Assembly: GCF_001839655.2 (NCBI RefSeq)
Contig: NZ_CP056087.1
Span: 3,100,001 to 3,164,000 of the forward strand
Length of the DNA stretch: 64,000 bases
DNA from: Pseudomonas argentinensis
Lineage (GTDB): Bacteria; Pseudomonadota; Gammaproteobacteria; Pseudomonadales; Pseudomonadaceae
Direction of reading: 5' to 3'
In this document: positions 9,322 to 18,951 of the stretch, one piece after another
Position numbering within the stretch: the first letter of the stretch is position 1
How the letters are laid out: every line of letters starts with the position of its first letter
The notes under the pieces: model-generated
The model's database searches: none
What the model was told of the DNA's origin: nothing
The model's input: only the letters and a program-made list of their open reading frames with translations
Program-made: the position numbers and the translations under genes

Positions 9322-10490
9322 GCTTCTCCCGCCGGGTTGAGTTCGGAGCCGGGTTTCCAGTGGTAGCCGGCCGATACGACGTTGGCCGGCACGCCCTCGC
9401 CATTGAGGCGCGCGCGGTAATCCAGCGAGGCACGGCCTTCCTTGTCCTTGGCAACGTAGTCCACGCCACGGGCGCGCAGGTCGATCTCCTGCGCCAGGGT
9501 CTGGCGCACGAAGTCACGTTGGCTCTTGAACTGGATCATTTTCGGCAGTTGGCCACCGAGCACTTCGGCCGGATCGCGACGTTCGTACTTCTTGAACAAC
9601 TCGCAGGCCAGGTTGAGGTGGCCCAGTTCGTAATCGAGGAAGCGCTCCCATAGCGCACGGATACGCGGGTTGTCCTCCTGCTCGGCGCAGCTGGCGTAGG
9701 TATAGACCTCCATCGCCTCGTGCACGAGCCACTTCTCCATAAAGCTTTCGCTGGGGTCTTGCAGCGAGCCGTACTGCGTGACGTGCTGCTCCTCGACCGA
9801 GGCGATTTCGGCATACAGCGCCCTGGCCACGGGGTCGGCGAACAGCGGACCGATGTTCATGTAATAGTCGTGGGTCTGGTATTCGGCACCGGTAATCAGC
9901 GCGGCGTGGATCTTGGTGATCAGCGCGGCGCTGTCTTTCTGATAGTTGTCGCGCAGGTCATCGTCCGGGGCGCGATGATGCTCGCTGGTCGGGCGGCCGG
10001 GAATGATGTCCGTGTAGCCCTGCAGGATATTGTTGGCGTCCTTGCCTTCCAGGCGATCGAGCATCGCCGCGTAGCGGTACAGGTGATCGAAGTCTTCGAG
10101 CAGGCCAAAGCGATAGGTCTGCGCCTGGTAGGGATCCGGCTCGTTCTGGGCGACCGCCGCGGTGACTTCGATGGCCACCTGCTCGTAGGCCACGGTGGTT
10201 TCCAGCGGTGAATGATCGGAAGACAACAGCCAGTTGATCGCGGTCATCTGGTGCTGTTCGACGCGGCGGATCTGCGCCAGGGGCAATTGCAGTTCCTTGT
10301 GAAAACGCGCCCCGAAGTGCTTGAGGCGCAGCGCATCGGCCTCGACGCCATTCATCAGGATCACCCGGACCCGGGTGAACGCATCGTCGTCCAGCTTGCT
10401 GATCGGTCGGCTGGCCATCTCGCGCCAGGTGAACGTCTGCTTTTCCAGGGGCGTTCCCCTGTTGTCCAGCAGGGTGTCGATCGTGCTCAT
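9318..10490 (-). CDS. Large ferritin-like domain protein
   Basis: 390 residues starting MSTIDTLLDN, with GGAGG upstream of ATG 10490. Two ExxH-type motifs stand out: ASVEEQHVTQY and FLDYELGHLNLA. Upstream glutamates lie in NGVEADALRLKHF and VAYEQVAIE, so a diiron ferritin-like core is likely, here enlarged by insertions. No signal peptide. First gene of the operon that continues with a second ferritin-like protein and a small acidic protein. I know of no defined function for this pair; a stress-linked metal or peroxide role is inference. Confidence 0.75.
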   Translation of the reverse strand: MSTIDTLLDNRGTPLEKQTFTWREMASRPISKLDDDAFTRVRVILMNGVEADALRLKHFGARFHKELQLPLAQIRRVEQHQMTAINWLLSSDHSPLETTVAYEQVAIEVTAAVAQNEPDPYQAQTYRFGLLEDFDHLYRYAAMLDRLEGKDANNILQGYTDIIPGRPTSEHHRAPDDDLRDNYQKDSAALITKIHAALITGAEYQTHDYYMNIGPLFADPVARALYAEIASVEEQHVTQYGSLQDPSESFMEKWLVHEAMEVYTYASCAEQEDNPRIRALWERFLDYELGHLNLACELFKKYERRDPAEVLGGQLPKMIQFKSQRDFVRQTLAQEIDLRARGVDYVAKDKEGRASLDYRARLNGEGVPANVVSAGYHWKPGSELNPAGEA

Positions 10491-10962
10491 GGGTAAACCT
10501 CCATCATCATTGTCACGGAAGTCGGCGACATCTCGGGCCTGCCGTACTTCCTGGACTGATGGCGGGTTCGGCCCATTACAGGCCTGCGACAAGTGGCCGC
10601 TTCGCTGCCCGGTTCGTTTTCGATAGGCTCTGTCACTGGCCTATAAGCACCGCCCTAGAGCGGTTCGAGCCGTTTCGATGGTGCTCGCTCGGGGCACCGG
10701 GTGTGTGACGTAAGTTATTGAATGGATGAGCTTTTTCCCACTCGTCAATCATCGTGCACCAGGGAACGGGTGCTTGGCGTCCAGGTCTTGTAGGATGGTG
10801 GGCGGTCAGGTCTGCAGTGCCCCTGCATGCCAGGGCGAAAGCAGGCGGATCGCATACATGACGCGGCTGTCGAAGCTCGGGCAGGGGCCGCGGGCAGTTT
10901 TGTTAGCGCCCATTTTTAAGGTTCTAGTTCGCTGGTTTGTCAGCTCACAGGCGCACCTCACG
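10491..10962. other. Gene-free gap between ferritin-like operon and crtZ
   Basis: 472 bases with no convincing coding sequence; an open frame upstream of crtZ (from 10726) lacks family similarity. It must hold the divergent promoters of the ferritin-like operon and of crtZ. One near-palindrome was noticed at 10650-10663 (CCGCCCTAGAGCGG, centred on CTAG). No terminator or repeat was recognised. Confidence 0.5.
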
Positions 10963-11499
10963 ATGATCATCAACGCTCTGGTTTTCTTCACTACCCTGAC
11001 CGCCATGGAAGGCGTGGCCTATCTCGCCCACAAGTACGTGATGCACGGTTGGGGCTGGGGCTGGCATCGCTCTCATCACGAGCCCCGCGAAGGCTGGTTC
11101 GAGAAGAACGACCTGTACGCGGCGGTATTCGCCGGGCTGGCCATCGTGTTGATCGCCCTGGGCACCCAGGGTTGGCACCCACTGGAATGGATCGGCGCCG
11201 GCATGACCGCCTACGGCCTGGTGTATTTCGTCGTCCATGACGGCCTGGTGCATCACCGCTGGCCGTTTCGCTTGGTGCCGCGCAGCGGCTATCTCAAGCG
11301 CCTGTATCAGGCGCACCGGATGCACCACGCGGTGGAGGGCAAGGAGCGCTGCGTGTCGTTCGGGTTTCTCTATGCGCCGACTACGGCGCGTCTGAAGGCG
11401 CAGCTGCGGGCGATGCACGAGGGTCCGCTGCGCAAGGCGGACGGGGCCGCTGCCACAGATCGGCGGAACGAGCCGGCCAGCGCGCGAAACGGCTCGTAA
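10963..11499 (+). CDS. crtZ: Beta-carotene hydroxylase CrtZ
   Basis: Adds 3- and 3'-hydroxyl groups to beta-carotene to give zeaxanthin; a diiron membrane hydroxylase. 178 residues with the four histidine clusters HKYVMH, HRSHH, HDGLVHHRW and HRMHH, and hydrophobic helices at ~1-20, 47-65 and 72-90. The start MIINALVFF aligns with known CrtZ; the ribosome site is weak (AGG about 15 bases upstream). The last 119 bases overlap the 3' end of crtB on the other strand, and the C-terminal ~25 residues look unstructured. It is convergent to the rest of the cluster, as in Pantoea. Confidence 0.9.
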   Translation: MIINALVFFTTLTAMEGVAYLAHKYVMHGWGWGWHRSHHEPREGWFEKNDLYAAVFAGLAIVLIALGTQGWHPLEWIGAGMTAYGLVYFVVHDGLVHHRWPFRLVPRSGYLKRLYQAHRMHHAVEGKERCVSFGFLYAPTTARLKAQLRAMHEGPLRKADGAAATDRRNEPASARNGS

Positions 11500-12379
11500 C
11501 CGCCTGCCACAGGCCGCTCAGCACCGCGCCGATCTTCTCTGCCTTGGAGGTGGAGATGCGCTCATCCCAGGCGTGCTCGCCAGCTTCCAGCACCTTCATG
11601 CCGATCTGCCGATAGACCACGGCCGCCGTCGCTACCGCCCAGGCAGAGCGCCAGGGCAGGGCGCTGAGGCCTGCCCTGGCGCTGGCATAGTAGGGCTCGG
11701 CCAGCTCGACCAGGCGCTGGCCGAGCAGGGCCACAGCCGGGCGGTGATGGATGTCGGCGAGCCGGTCGAGGGGGACGGCCTGCTCTTGCAGCCATTGCTC
11801 GGGCAGGTAGCAGCGGCCCACGGCGGTGTCATCGATGATGTCGCGGGCGATATTGGTCAGCTGGAACGCCAGGCCCAGGTCGCAGGCGCGATCCAGGGTC
11901 GGCTCATCGCGCACGCCCATCACCCGGGCCATCATCAGGCCCACCACACCCGCGACGTGGTAGCAGTACTCGAGGGTGTCATCGATGCTCAGGTAGCGGC
12001 GCTCCAGCACATCCATCTCGAAACCGGCCAGGTGTTCGAGGGCGTGCTGCTCTGGAATCTGGTGGGCGAGCACCACCTGGCGAAAGGCCGCGAAGGCCGG
12101 GTCGTCCAGCGCGTCGCCGCGGTAAACCGCATGGGTCTGGGTCTTCAGGTGTATCAGGCGCCGCTCGGCTTCCTCGCGGCTGATCGACACGGCGTCGTGG
12201 CCGGCCTCCTGACCATCGATCACGTCGTCGCAGTGGCGGCACCAGGCGTAGAGCATCACGGCGCTGCGCCGGGTGGGTTCGTCGAACAGTTTCGAGGCCG
12301 CGGCAAAGCTTTTCGAGCCCGCCGCGATGCTCCGGTTGGCGTGTTCGATCAGCGCGTCGTCCTGCGGCACGCCGGTCAT
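11381..12379 (-). CDS. crtB: Phytoene synthase
   Basis: Condenses two geranylgeranyl diphosphates to phytoene. 332 residues with both Asp-rich sites: CDDVIDG near residue 48 and ARDIIDD near residue 180, within LAFQLTNIARDIIDDTAVGR. It starts in a 4-base overlap with the crtI stop. The C-terminal tail is Pro/Ala/Arg-rich where the gene runs 119 bases into crtZ, so the natural end may be shorter in function. Fifth gene of the idi-crtX-crtY-crtI-crtB operon. Confidence 0.93.
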   Translation of the reverse strand: MTGVPQDDALIEHANRSIAAGSKSFAAASKLFDEPTRRSAVMLYAWCRHCDDVIDGQEAGHDAVSISREEAERRLIHLKTQTHAVYRGDALDDPAFAAFRQVVLAHQIPEQHALEHLAGFEMDVLERRYLSIDDTLEYCYHVAGVVGLMMARVMGVRDEPTLDRACDLGLAFQLTNIARDIIDDTAVGRCYLPEQWLQEQAVPLDRLADIHHRPAVALLGQRLVELAEPYYASARAGLSALPWRSAWAVATAAVVYRQIGMKVLEAGEHAWDERISTSKAEKIGAVLSGLWQAVTSRFARWPARSADLWQRPRPPCAADPRASPAAAPSDAP

Positions 12380-13866
12380 GCCTGCAGGTCCTCGAGCATC
12401 AGGCTAGCGGTGGCCTTGGCCGACCCGATCACGCCCGGTACGCCTGCGCCCGGATGGGTGCCGGCGCCGACCAGGTAGACGTTACCCAGCTGGGCATCGC
12501 GGTTGTGTGGGCGGAACCAGGCGCTCTGCTGCAACACCGGCTCCAGTGAGAACGCCGAGCCCTGATAGGCGTACAGCTCGTCGCGAAAATCATCCGGGGT
12601 GAAGATCCGGCAGGTCACCAGATCCTCGCGCAGGCCGGGCATGTAGTGTTCTTCGAGATAGGCGAGGATACGGTCGCGGTAGCGCGGCCCTTCGATGCTC
12701 CAGTCGATGGGCGCGTTACCGAGGTGCGGCACCGGCGACAGCACGTAATGGCTGGAGCAGCCCTCGGGGGCCAGGCTCGGGTCGGTCACGCAAGGCGCGT
12801 GTAGGTAGAGGGAGAAATCCTCGGCCAGGGTCTGGCCCTTGAAGATTTCCTCGATCAGCTCGCGGTAGCGCGGGCCGAAACACACCGTGTGGTGCTGCAG
12901 CTGGGGCTGCGGGCGCTTGAGACCAAAGTGGATCACGAACAGCGAGTTGCTGAAGCGCTTGCCTTTCAGGCGCTTGCCTTCCTGGCGGCCGCGCGGGTGG
13001 CCAGCCAGCAGCTTGTCATAGGTGTGCACCACATCGCCGTTGGAGGCCACGCTGTCGGCCTTGAAGTGCCGGCCGTCCTGCAGACGCACGCCCGTGGCGC
13101 GGTTGCCCGCGGTGTCGATGGCGGCCACGTCGGCGTTCAGTTCCAGCGTGCCGCCCAGGTCTTCGAACAGCCTGACCATGCCCTGCACCAGCGCGCCGGT
13201 GCCGCCCTTGGGAAACCACACGCCCCATTCACGTTCCAGGGCATGGATCAGCGTGTAGATCGACGAGGTGGCGAAGGGGTTGCCGCCCACCAGCAGCGAG
13301 TGGAAGGAGAACGCCTGGCGCAGTTTGTCGTGCTCGACGAAGCTCGACACCATCGAATAGACGCTGCGCCACGCCTGCAGGCGGGCCAGCTGTGGGCCGA
13401 CTTTGAGCATGTCGCCAACCGACAGGAAGGGCACGGCGCCGAGCTTCAGGTAGCCCGCCTTGAACACGGCTTTGGAATAGGCGAGAAACCGCTGGTAACC
13501 GGCCACGTCAGCCGGATTCAGGGCGGCAATCTGCCGGTCCAGCTCGGCCTGGTCGTTGGCGTAGTCGAACTGCGTGCCGTCTTCCCAGCACAGGCGGTAG
13601 AACGGCGCGACCGGCAGCAATTCGACGTAGTCCTCGATCCTGCGGCCGCTGAGGGCGAACAGCTCCTCGATGGCGCTGGGGTCGGTGATCACCGTCGGGC
13701 CGGCATCGAAGGTGAAGCCCTGGTCGCGGTACACATAGGCACGGCCGCCGGGCTGGTCACGTTTTTCCAGCAGGGTGGTCTGGATGCCCGCACTCTGCAG
13801 GCGGATGGCAAGGGCCAGCCCGCCGAAACCCGCGCCGATGACGATGGCTGTTTTCGCTTGGTTCAT
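12376..13866 (-). CDS. crtI: Phytoene desaturase (lycopene-forming)
   Basis: An FAD-dependent bacterial-type desaturase carrying phytoene to lycopene in four steps. 496 residues; the dinucleotide-binding motif GAGFGGLALAIRL is at residues ~12-24, followed by EKRDQPGGRAYV, and the C-terminal carotenoid dehydrogenase signature VGAGTHPGAGVPGV is near 470. The length fits the ~490-residue family. It overlaps crtY and crtB by 4 bases each, typical of tight translational coupling. Confidence 0.95.
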   Translation of the reverse strand: MNQAKTAIVIGAGFGGLALAIRLQSAGIQTTLLEKRDQPGGRAYVYRDQGFTFDAGPTVITDPSAIEELFALSGRRIEDYVELLPVAPFYRLCWEDGTQFDYANDQAELDRQIAALNPADVAGYQRFLAYSKAVFKAGYLKLGAVPFLSVGDMLKVGPQLARLQAWRSVYSMVSSFVEHDKLRQAFSFHSLLVGGNPFATSSIYTLIHALEREWGVWFPKGGTGALVQGMVRLFEDLGGTLELNADVAAIDTAGNRATGVRLQDGRHFKADSVASNGDVVHTYDKLLAGHPRGRQEGKRLKGKRFSNSLFVIHFGLKRPQPQLQHHTVCFGPRYRELIEEIFKGQTLAEDFSLYLHAPCVTDPSLAPEGCSSHYVLSPVPHLGNAPIDWSIEGPRYRDRILAYLEEHYMPGLREDLVTCRIFTPDDFRDELYAYQGSAFSLEPVLQQSAWFRPHNRDAQLGNVYLVGAGTHPGAGVPGVIGSAKATASLMLEDLQA

Positions 13867-15029
13867 GAACGCGTCTCGAAATGCCTGGGCGAGTGGCGCA
13901 GGGCCGCCCGCATGGCTTGGTCAACGGGGACCGGCGGTTTGCCGACAAGAATTCGTGCACGGTCGTACCAGGGGTTGCGGCTGGCGTAGAAACGCTCGAT
14001 CAAAGCGGCTGGCAGGCCGTAGAAACGTTGCATCACCTGCCAGCGATCCTGTGGCCGGCCGGCCAGGAACAGCATGCGGTTGAGCAGGCGATAGAAACCC
14101 TGGTTGCGCCATTCACCCCTGGCGTGCTCGCGCAGATCGCGGGCCAGGGCGGCGGCGTCGCCCAGCTGATAACCCACCAGCCAGTCGGCCAGGCGCACGG
14201 CGTGGGGCAGGGAGTACCCGGTGGTGCAGTGGAACAGGCCGGCGCGCAGGCCTGATAGCGGCTGGCCGGCGGCCTCGTCCCAGAAAGCGTCGAAGTCGCC
14301 GGCCAGGGTGATCGGTAGCACACCCTGTTCCTCGCGCAGGCATTCGGCTATCTGCCAGCCATGCTGCTGCGCATAGGCTGCGATGTGCTGGCGAAGCTGG
14401 TCGGTACCGGCGCGGTGCTGGTCCACGTAGTGGGTGTCCTCGATCAGCAGGGTATCGGCCGAGAAGGGCAGCACGTAGACGAACCGGTAGCCATCGCCCT
14501 GGGGCACTCGCGCATCCATGATGATTGGCGCAGTCAGCCCGTGGGGCCGTTCGAGGCGCAACAGCTGGCCGACGAAGGCCTGCTGGCCAAGCACCAGGTT
14601 GCTGCTGGGCCGCGCGCCACGCCCGTCGATGACCGCCCGCGCCTCCAGGCGCTCGCCGCTTTCCAGCATCACCCGGGTTGGGCTGACCTCGGCGATGCGG
14701 CAGCCCAGCAGCAGCCCGCTGCCCAGCGCCGGGGTGAGCACCTCGGCGAAGCGCTCGCCGGTGATGCTCGCATAGCCGCTGTTCAGGGTTCGCGACAAGT
14801 AGGGGAAGTGCACCTGGTAACTGGCCCAGCGCTTGACCACCAGCGGTTCCAGCCAGCGGTGCTGAGCATCACTCAGGTCGCCGTCATGGAACGACCAGGT
14901 GTGGTTGCCGCCCAGGCTCTGTTGCTCCTCGATGCACAGCACCTTGAGGTCCGGGCGTTGCTGCTGCAGGCGCCAGGCGATCAGGCCGTTGGCGAGGCCG
15001 CCGCCGGCCAGGATCAGGTCGTAGGTCAT
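13863..15029 (-). CDS. crtY: Lycopene beta-cyclase CrtY
   Basis: Cyclises both ends of lycopene to beta-carotene. 388 residues starting [18 protein letters not shown], a non-redox FAD/NAD-binding motif of the CrtY family; VLPFSADTLLIEDTHY and FHCTTGYSLPHAVRLAD are further family blocks. ATG 15029 overlaps the crtX stop (ATGA). The open frame extends upstream inside crtX, but that part is a shadow. Third in the operon. Confidence 0.92.
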   Translation of the reverse strand: MTYDLILAGGGLANGLIAWRLQQQRPDLKVLCIEEQQSLGGNHTWSFHDGDLSDAQHRWLEPLVVKRWASYQVHFPYLSRTLNSGYASITGERFAEVLTPALGSGLLLGCRIAEVSPTRVMLESGERLEARAVIDGRGARPSSNLVLGQQAFVGQLLRLERPHGLTAPIIMDARVPQGDGYRFVYVLPFSADTLLIEDTHYVDQHRAGTDQLRQHIAAYAQQHGWQIAECLREEQGVLPITLAGDFDAFWDEAAGQPLSGLRAGLFHCTTGYSLPHAVRLADWLVGYQLGDAAALARDLREHARGEWRNQGFYRLLNRMLFLAGRPQDRWQVMQRFYGLPAALIERFYASRNPWYDRARILVGKPPVPVDQAMRAALRHSPRHFETRS

Positions 15030-16297
15030 AGGGTGTGCGCCTGTGCGGTGGCGTGGCTGACCACGGCAGCCTCGACGATATCGGCCGCCCGGCTTACCCC
15101 GCCGGCCTGCTGCAGCTCGTCGATCAGCGCGTCGAAGCCTGACAGCGGCCGGGCGAGCAGCTCGCGAAGCGCCGCTTCGATACGGGCCGCGCTGGCTCGC
15201 CGGCTCAGTTGGCTGCCCACACCACGGTAGGCCACCCGTGCAGCGACGCCCGGCTGGTCGAAGGCGATCGGCATCACCAGCATCGGCGTGCGCGCAACGA
15301 TGGCATCCATCACCGTGTTCAGGCCGCCGTGGGTGATCACCGCATCGGCCCTTTCCAGCGCCCATTGCTGCGGCGCGAAGTCGGTGACCCAGGTGGCGCC
15401 GCGGTCGATCAGACGGCGTTCCTGGGCGGCATCGAGCTTGCCGCAATGGGCGATCAGCAGCTGCCCATCGAGGCGCTTGCAGGCCTTGGCGATGCGCTCG
15501 AACAACCCGAGCCGGTCGCCCTGCAAGGTACCCAGGCTGGCGAAAAAGAACGGCCGTGCCCCGTCGATCGGCCATTCACCCTGCTGCGGCGTGGCCGGGC
15601 TGCGCAGCGGGCCGACCGCATGGAAATGCGCCGGCAACTGGCTGCGTGGGAAATCGAAACCGCCTAGGGTCTGGCTGAGCTGCGCCAGGGGCGACAGGCA
15701 CTCATGCAGGGCCGTGCGTGGCGGCACGCCCAGGCGCAGCGCCGCATCCTGGATCACTCTACCCAGGGGCTTCATCAGCCAGTCGTATACCTGGGTGCTG
15801 CCGCGGTACATGTGTTGACTGCGTTCATCGGTGGCGTAGGCGAAGGGCATCACCGGCAGGGGCAGCCCCGGCTCACGGTTGACCGGCAGCGCGCAGGCTA
15901 CCGAGAAGAACGGCAGGCCCAGGCTTTCCGCGACCAGCCCGCCGGCGGGTTCCATCTGGTCGCAGAGCAGGGCCTCCACGCTGTTATCGGCCAGCGCCTG
16001 GGGCAGCTCGTTGCAGAGCATGGCGGTGGTGGCTGCCATCTGCTTGATGATGCGCCGCAGGCCCCAGGGCGTGTCCGGGCGTGCGGCCTGGTGCAGGGTG
16101 CGCGCCAGGCTGCCGGGCGGGTGGCTGTTGGCACCCACCGAGCGAAAGGTCACACGCGGGTCGCTGAGCCAGTGCGCGGCGTCGGACTGATGAAAGAAGG
16201 TCACCCGGTGGCCGCGGCCGATCAGCTCGACGGCGAGGGCCTGCAGGGCCTGGAAGTGACTGTAGTAAGGCGGTGCGACAACCGCGAAGTGGGTCAT
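15026..16297 (-). CDS. crtX: Zeaxanthin glucosyltransferase CrtX
   Basis: Transfers glucose from UDP-glucose to zeaxanthin hydroxyls. 423 residues with a GT1/MGT-type fold: N-terminal [19 protein letters not shown], and the nucleotide-sugar site [20 protein letters not shown], then [14 protein letters not shown] 16297 overlaps the isomerase stop (ATGA); an extension to 16363 does not match the family. The presence of crtX predicts zeaxanthin mono- and diglucoside as the end product, drawing on the UDP-glucose made by galU. Confidence 0.92.
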   Translation of the reverse strand: MTHFAVVAPPYYSHFQALQALAVELIGRGHRVTFFHQSDAAHWLSDPRVTFRSVGANSHPPGSLARTLHQAARPDTPWGLRRIIKQMAATTAMLCNELPQALADNSVEALLCDQMEPAGGLVAESLGLPFFSVACALPVNREPGLPLPVMPFAYATDERSQHMYRGSTQVYDWLMKPLGRVIQDAALRLGVPPRTALHECLSPLAQLSQTLGGFDFPRSQLPAHFHAVGPLRSPATPQQGEWPIDGARPFFFASLGTLQGDRLGLFERIAKACKRLDGQLLIAHCGKLDAAQERRLIDRGATWVTDFAPQQWALERADAVITHGGLNTVMDAIVARTPMLVMPIAFDQPGVAARVAYRGVGSQLSRRASAARIEAALRELLARPLSGFDALIDELQQAGGVSRAADIVEAAVVSHATAQAHTL

Positions 16298-17331
16298 GCC
16301 TGGCTCGCCAGCAAAGGCGCCTGGCGCAGCGCGGCCAGGTTGGCCGAACCGGTGCAGAAGCACGCGGTACGCAGTTGCCGAATGACGATCTGGAAATGCT
16401 CGATCACCGCCTCGGTCGACAGTGTTGCGCCGGGCAGCGCGCCCGCCGCCTGGCCGACGATATCGGCGCCCAGGCGGATGGCCCTGGCGGCATCGACGCC
16501 GTCGCGTACCCCGCCGGAAGCGATCAGCGTCACGTCCGGCAAGGCAGCGCGTATCGCCTGCACGGCGCTGGCCGCAGGAATGCCCCAGTCGGCGAAGGCC
16601 ATGGCCACCGCCCGATCGGCCGGGTTGGTGGCACGCTCGCCTTCCACGGCCGCCCAGCTGGTACCGCCGGCACCGGCCACATCGATGACCTGCACACCGG
16701 CCTCGACCAGCGAGCGGGCCACGCTGGCCGACAAGCCGGCGCCGACTTCCTTGACGATCACCGGCACCTCCAGGCTGTCGACCACCCGGGCGATCTGCGT
16801 CAGCACACCGCGCCAGTCACGGTCGCCTTCGGCCTGCACGGCTTCCTGCAGCGGGTTGAGATGAATGATCAGGCCATTGGCCTGTAGCGCATCGACCGCG
16901 CGCCGAGCCAGGTCGAGGCCGTTCACCTCGAGCAACTGGGCGGCGCCGATATTCGACAACAGCACGATATCCGGAGCGAGGCGACGCAGCTCGCGGGTCA
17001 GGCCCTGGTCATTGCCGGTCTGCAGGCTGACGCGCTGGGAGCCGACGCCCATGGCGATGCCCAGTGCCTGGGCGGCCTCGGCCAGGTGACGGTTGATGGC
17101 TTCGGAGCGCACCGCGCCACCGGTCATGGAGCTGATCAGCAGGGGCGCCTGCAGCGGGGCGCCGAGCAGCGAGGCGCGCAAGTCGATGGCGCCATGGTCG
17201 AGTTCGGGCAGGGCGCAGTGCTCGAATTGCACCTGCGACCAACCGGCGCCGACACGGGTAACGGCCTTGTGCCGATCCAGAACGATATCCAGATGATCAT
17301 CCTTACGCCGACTGAGGTCGCTATTATTCAT
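16294..17331 (-). CDS. fni: Type 2 isopentenyl-diphosphate delta-isomerase
   Basis: An FMN- and NADPH-dependent isomerase of IPP and DMAPP. 345 residues; [11 protein letters not shown] near the N-terminus, [39 protein letters not shown] and [20 protein letters not shown] mark the family. A GGAG box lies 7-10 bases before the ATG. It is first in the operon fni-crtX-crtY-crtI-crtB and divergent from crtE. It supplies the allylic primer for CrtE, which makes the cluster nearly independent of host isomerase. Confidence 0.93.
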   Translation of the reverse strand: MNNSDLSRRKDDHLDIVLDRHKAVTRVGAGWSQVQFEHCALPELDHGAIDLRASLLGAPLQAPLLISSMTGGAVRSEAINRHLAEAAQALGIAMGVGSQRVSLQTGNDQGLTRELRRLAPDIVLLSNIGAAQLLEVNGLDLARRAVDALQANGLIIHLNPLQEAVQAEGDRDWRGVLTQIARVVDSLEVPVIVKEVGAGLSASVARSLVEAGVQVIDVAGAGGTSWAAVEGERATNPADRAVAMAFADWGIPAASAVQAIRAALPDVTLIASGGVRDGVDAARAIRLGADIVGQAAGALPGATLSTEAVIEHFQIVIRQLRTACFCTGSANLAALRQAPLLASQA

Positions 17332-17601
17332 GCAGGCTCCATTGCGCCGGAATCATTTTGCTGTGCATGCGGTCTGTCCAGAACGGAATAATCGAATAGC
17401 ATGTCGATCGAGCCGCCTTGTACAAGTTTTTGAACAACCTGCTGGCGGGCAAGATTATCAGGCAACCGCGCGCATTAGACGTTCCAACATTACAAATCGG
17501 CTTTGGTTACGATGATTGAGATGCCAGGATCGTACAACGTCGTGACCCTCGGTACGTAACAGGTGTGCGTACTGCAGGCATACAGAAGAAGAGAGTGAAC
17601 G
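17332..17601. promoter_or_regulatory. Divergent crtE / fni-crt control region with TnTACA repeats
   Basis: 270 bases between the two transcription units that make carotenoids. TTGTACA (17418-17424) and TTGAACA (17430-17436) stand 12 bases apart, and similar words recur: CGTACAA near 17532 and CATACAG near 17579. TnTACA-type direct repeats are known binding words of CarH/LitR, the B12-dependent light-sensing MerR repressors of carotenoid genes. No such regulator gene is in the window, so the assignment is inference. Confidence 0.4.
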
Positions 17602-18489
17602 ATGACAGCCTATGCGACCGCAACGATCGACAGCGGATTCACCGAACACCTGATGCAGCTGCGTGCCGCCGTCGATGATCGACTCGACGAGCTGTTGCCG
17701 CCTGCCAGCAACGAGCGCGACCTGGTCGCCGCGGCGATCCGTGACGGTGCGCTGGCGCCGGGCAAGCGTATGCGCCCGCTGCTGTTGCTGCTCGCCGCCA
17801 ACGGGCTGGGCGCCAACCAGCGCCAGGCGCTGGATCTGGCCTGTGCCATCGAGATGGTGCATGCCGCCTCGCTGATTCTCGACGACATGCCCTGCATGGA
17901 TAACGCCCAGCTGCGCCGCGGGCGGCCCACCGTACACCTGACGTTCGGTGAAGACATCGCCATTCTCGCGGCCGTGGCGCTGCTGTCACGGGCTTTCGGC
18001 GTGGTGGCCTCGATCGACGGGCTGCGCCCGCTGGTGCGCACCCAACTGGTGGAAATTCTCGCCAACACCGTCGGTTCGCAAGGCTTGGTGCAGGGGCAGT
18101 TGCAGGACCTGCGCGACGGCAAGCACGCCCGTAGCGAAGAGGAAATCGCCGCCACCAACAACCTCAAGACCGGGGTGCTGTTCAGCGCGATCATGGACAT
18201 GGCGTTTCTGATCAGCGATGCACCCAAGCCGCTGCGGGGGGTGCTGCAGCGCTTCGCCATCGAGCTGGGGCACGCCGTGCAGCTCTACGACGACCTGCAG
18301 GACATCAATCCCAACAGCGACAAGGACCAGGGCAAGGACAACGGCAAGTCGACGCTCCTGGCGCTACACGGTGAGCAGAAGGTGCGCGAGCGCCTCGATG
18401 GTCACCTGGCGCGGGCACACATCTGCCTGGATGAAGCCTACCGCGGCGATGCCCATATCGGCCGCTTCCTGGGCATGCTGTTCGGCTGA
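17602..18489 (+). CDS. crtE: Geranylgeranyl diphosphate synthase CrtE
   Basis: Builds GGPP from IPP and shorter allylic diphosphates. 295 residues; the first Asp-rich motif is LDDMPCMDN (~residue 93) and the second YDDLQD (~230), with GKRMRPLL in between the N-terminus and the first. AGAGAG lies just upstream of the ATG. It is divergent from fni-crtXYIB and convergent with the next gene, with no gap at 18489/18490. The short spacing could reflect FPP-synthase-like ancestry, but genomic context makes GGPP the likely product. Confidence 0.92.
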   Translation: MTAYATATIDSGFTEHLMQLRAAVDDRLDELLPPASNERDLVAAAIRDGALAPGKRMRPLLLLLAANGLGANQRQALDLACAIEMVHAASLILDDMPCMDNAQLRRGRPTVHLTFGEDIAILAAVALLSRAFGVVASIDGLRPLVRTQLVEILANTVGSQGLVQGQLQDLRDGKHARSEEEIAATNNLKTGVLFSAIMDMAFLISDAPKPLRGVLQRFAIELGHAVQLYDDLQDINPNSDKDQGKDNGKSTLLALHGEQKVRERLDGHLARAHICLDEAYRGDAHIGRFLGMLFG

Positions 18490-18951
18490 TTACCGGGGCA
18501 GCGCTTCCAGCGCGGCCTGCAGGGCTGCCGCATCACTGAAACGCTGTTCACCCACCACGTTGCCATTGTGCACGTCCAGCCACTGCACGGTTTCCCGATC
18601 ACCGGCGTAGCGGCTGGCGACCCGACCGGTCTGGTCGAGCATGATCCGATACTTGGCCGAGCGCATGGCCGGCACCGCGACCATCTTGGCCAGCGACGGC
18701 ATCTTCTCGATGTCGGCCACGTAGACCACGTGACGAGCATCCAGGAAACCCTCCGGCTGTTCTTCCAGCGCGCCGTTGACCAGGCGGGCGGTGGACATGC
18801 TGCGCGCCACCAGCACCACGCGGGCGCTGTCGTCCAGGGTATAGGCCTTCTCGAATTGATCCAGCAGCGTCCAGCGTGTCGGCGCGGGCGCGTCGGTCGC
18901 CCAGGTGGAGGAACAGACAACACTGAACAACAGGATGCAAAGTCGTTTCAT
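18490..18951 (-). CDS. Secreted hypothetical protein, thioredoxin-like region possible
   Basis: 153 residues with a signal peptide (MKRLCILLFSVVCSSTWA, cut near residue 18), so periplasmic. The body has alternating strand/helix pattern (ARVVLVARSMST, RHVVYVADIEKMP, YRIMLDQTGRVASRY) suggesting a thioredoxin-like or YtfJ-like fold, but no CxxC. I do not recognise the family with confidence. ATG 18951 is preferred over 18984 because the signal peptide starts there. It ends exactly where crtE ends on the opposite strand. Confidence 0.7.
   Translation of the reverse strand: MKRLCILLFSVVCSSTWATDAPAPTRWTLLDQFEKAYTLDDSARVVLVARSMSTARLVNGALEEQPEGFLDARHVVYVADIEKMPSLAKMVAVPAMRSAKYRIMLDQTGRVASRYAGDRETVQWLDVHNGNVVGEQRFSDAAALQAALEALPR

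Noticed and set aside
10726..10962. Longer crtZ with ~79 extra N-terminal residues
   Set aside because: CrtZ homologues start at the MIINALVFF position; the extension has no family similarity and would be unusual for this membrane enzyme.
15030..15575. Upstream extension of crtY (570-codon frame)
   Set aside because: It overlaps crtX in another frame; the CrtY family start lies at 15029 in an ATGA overlap with crtX.
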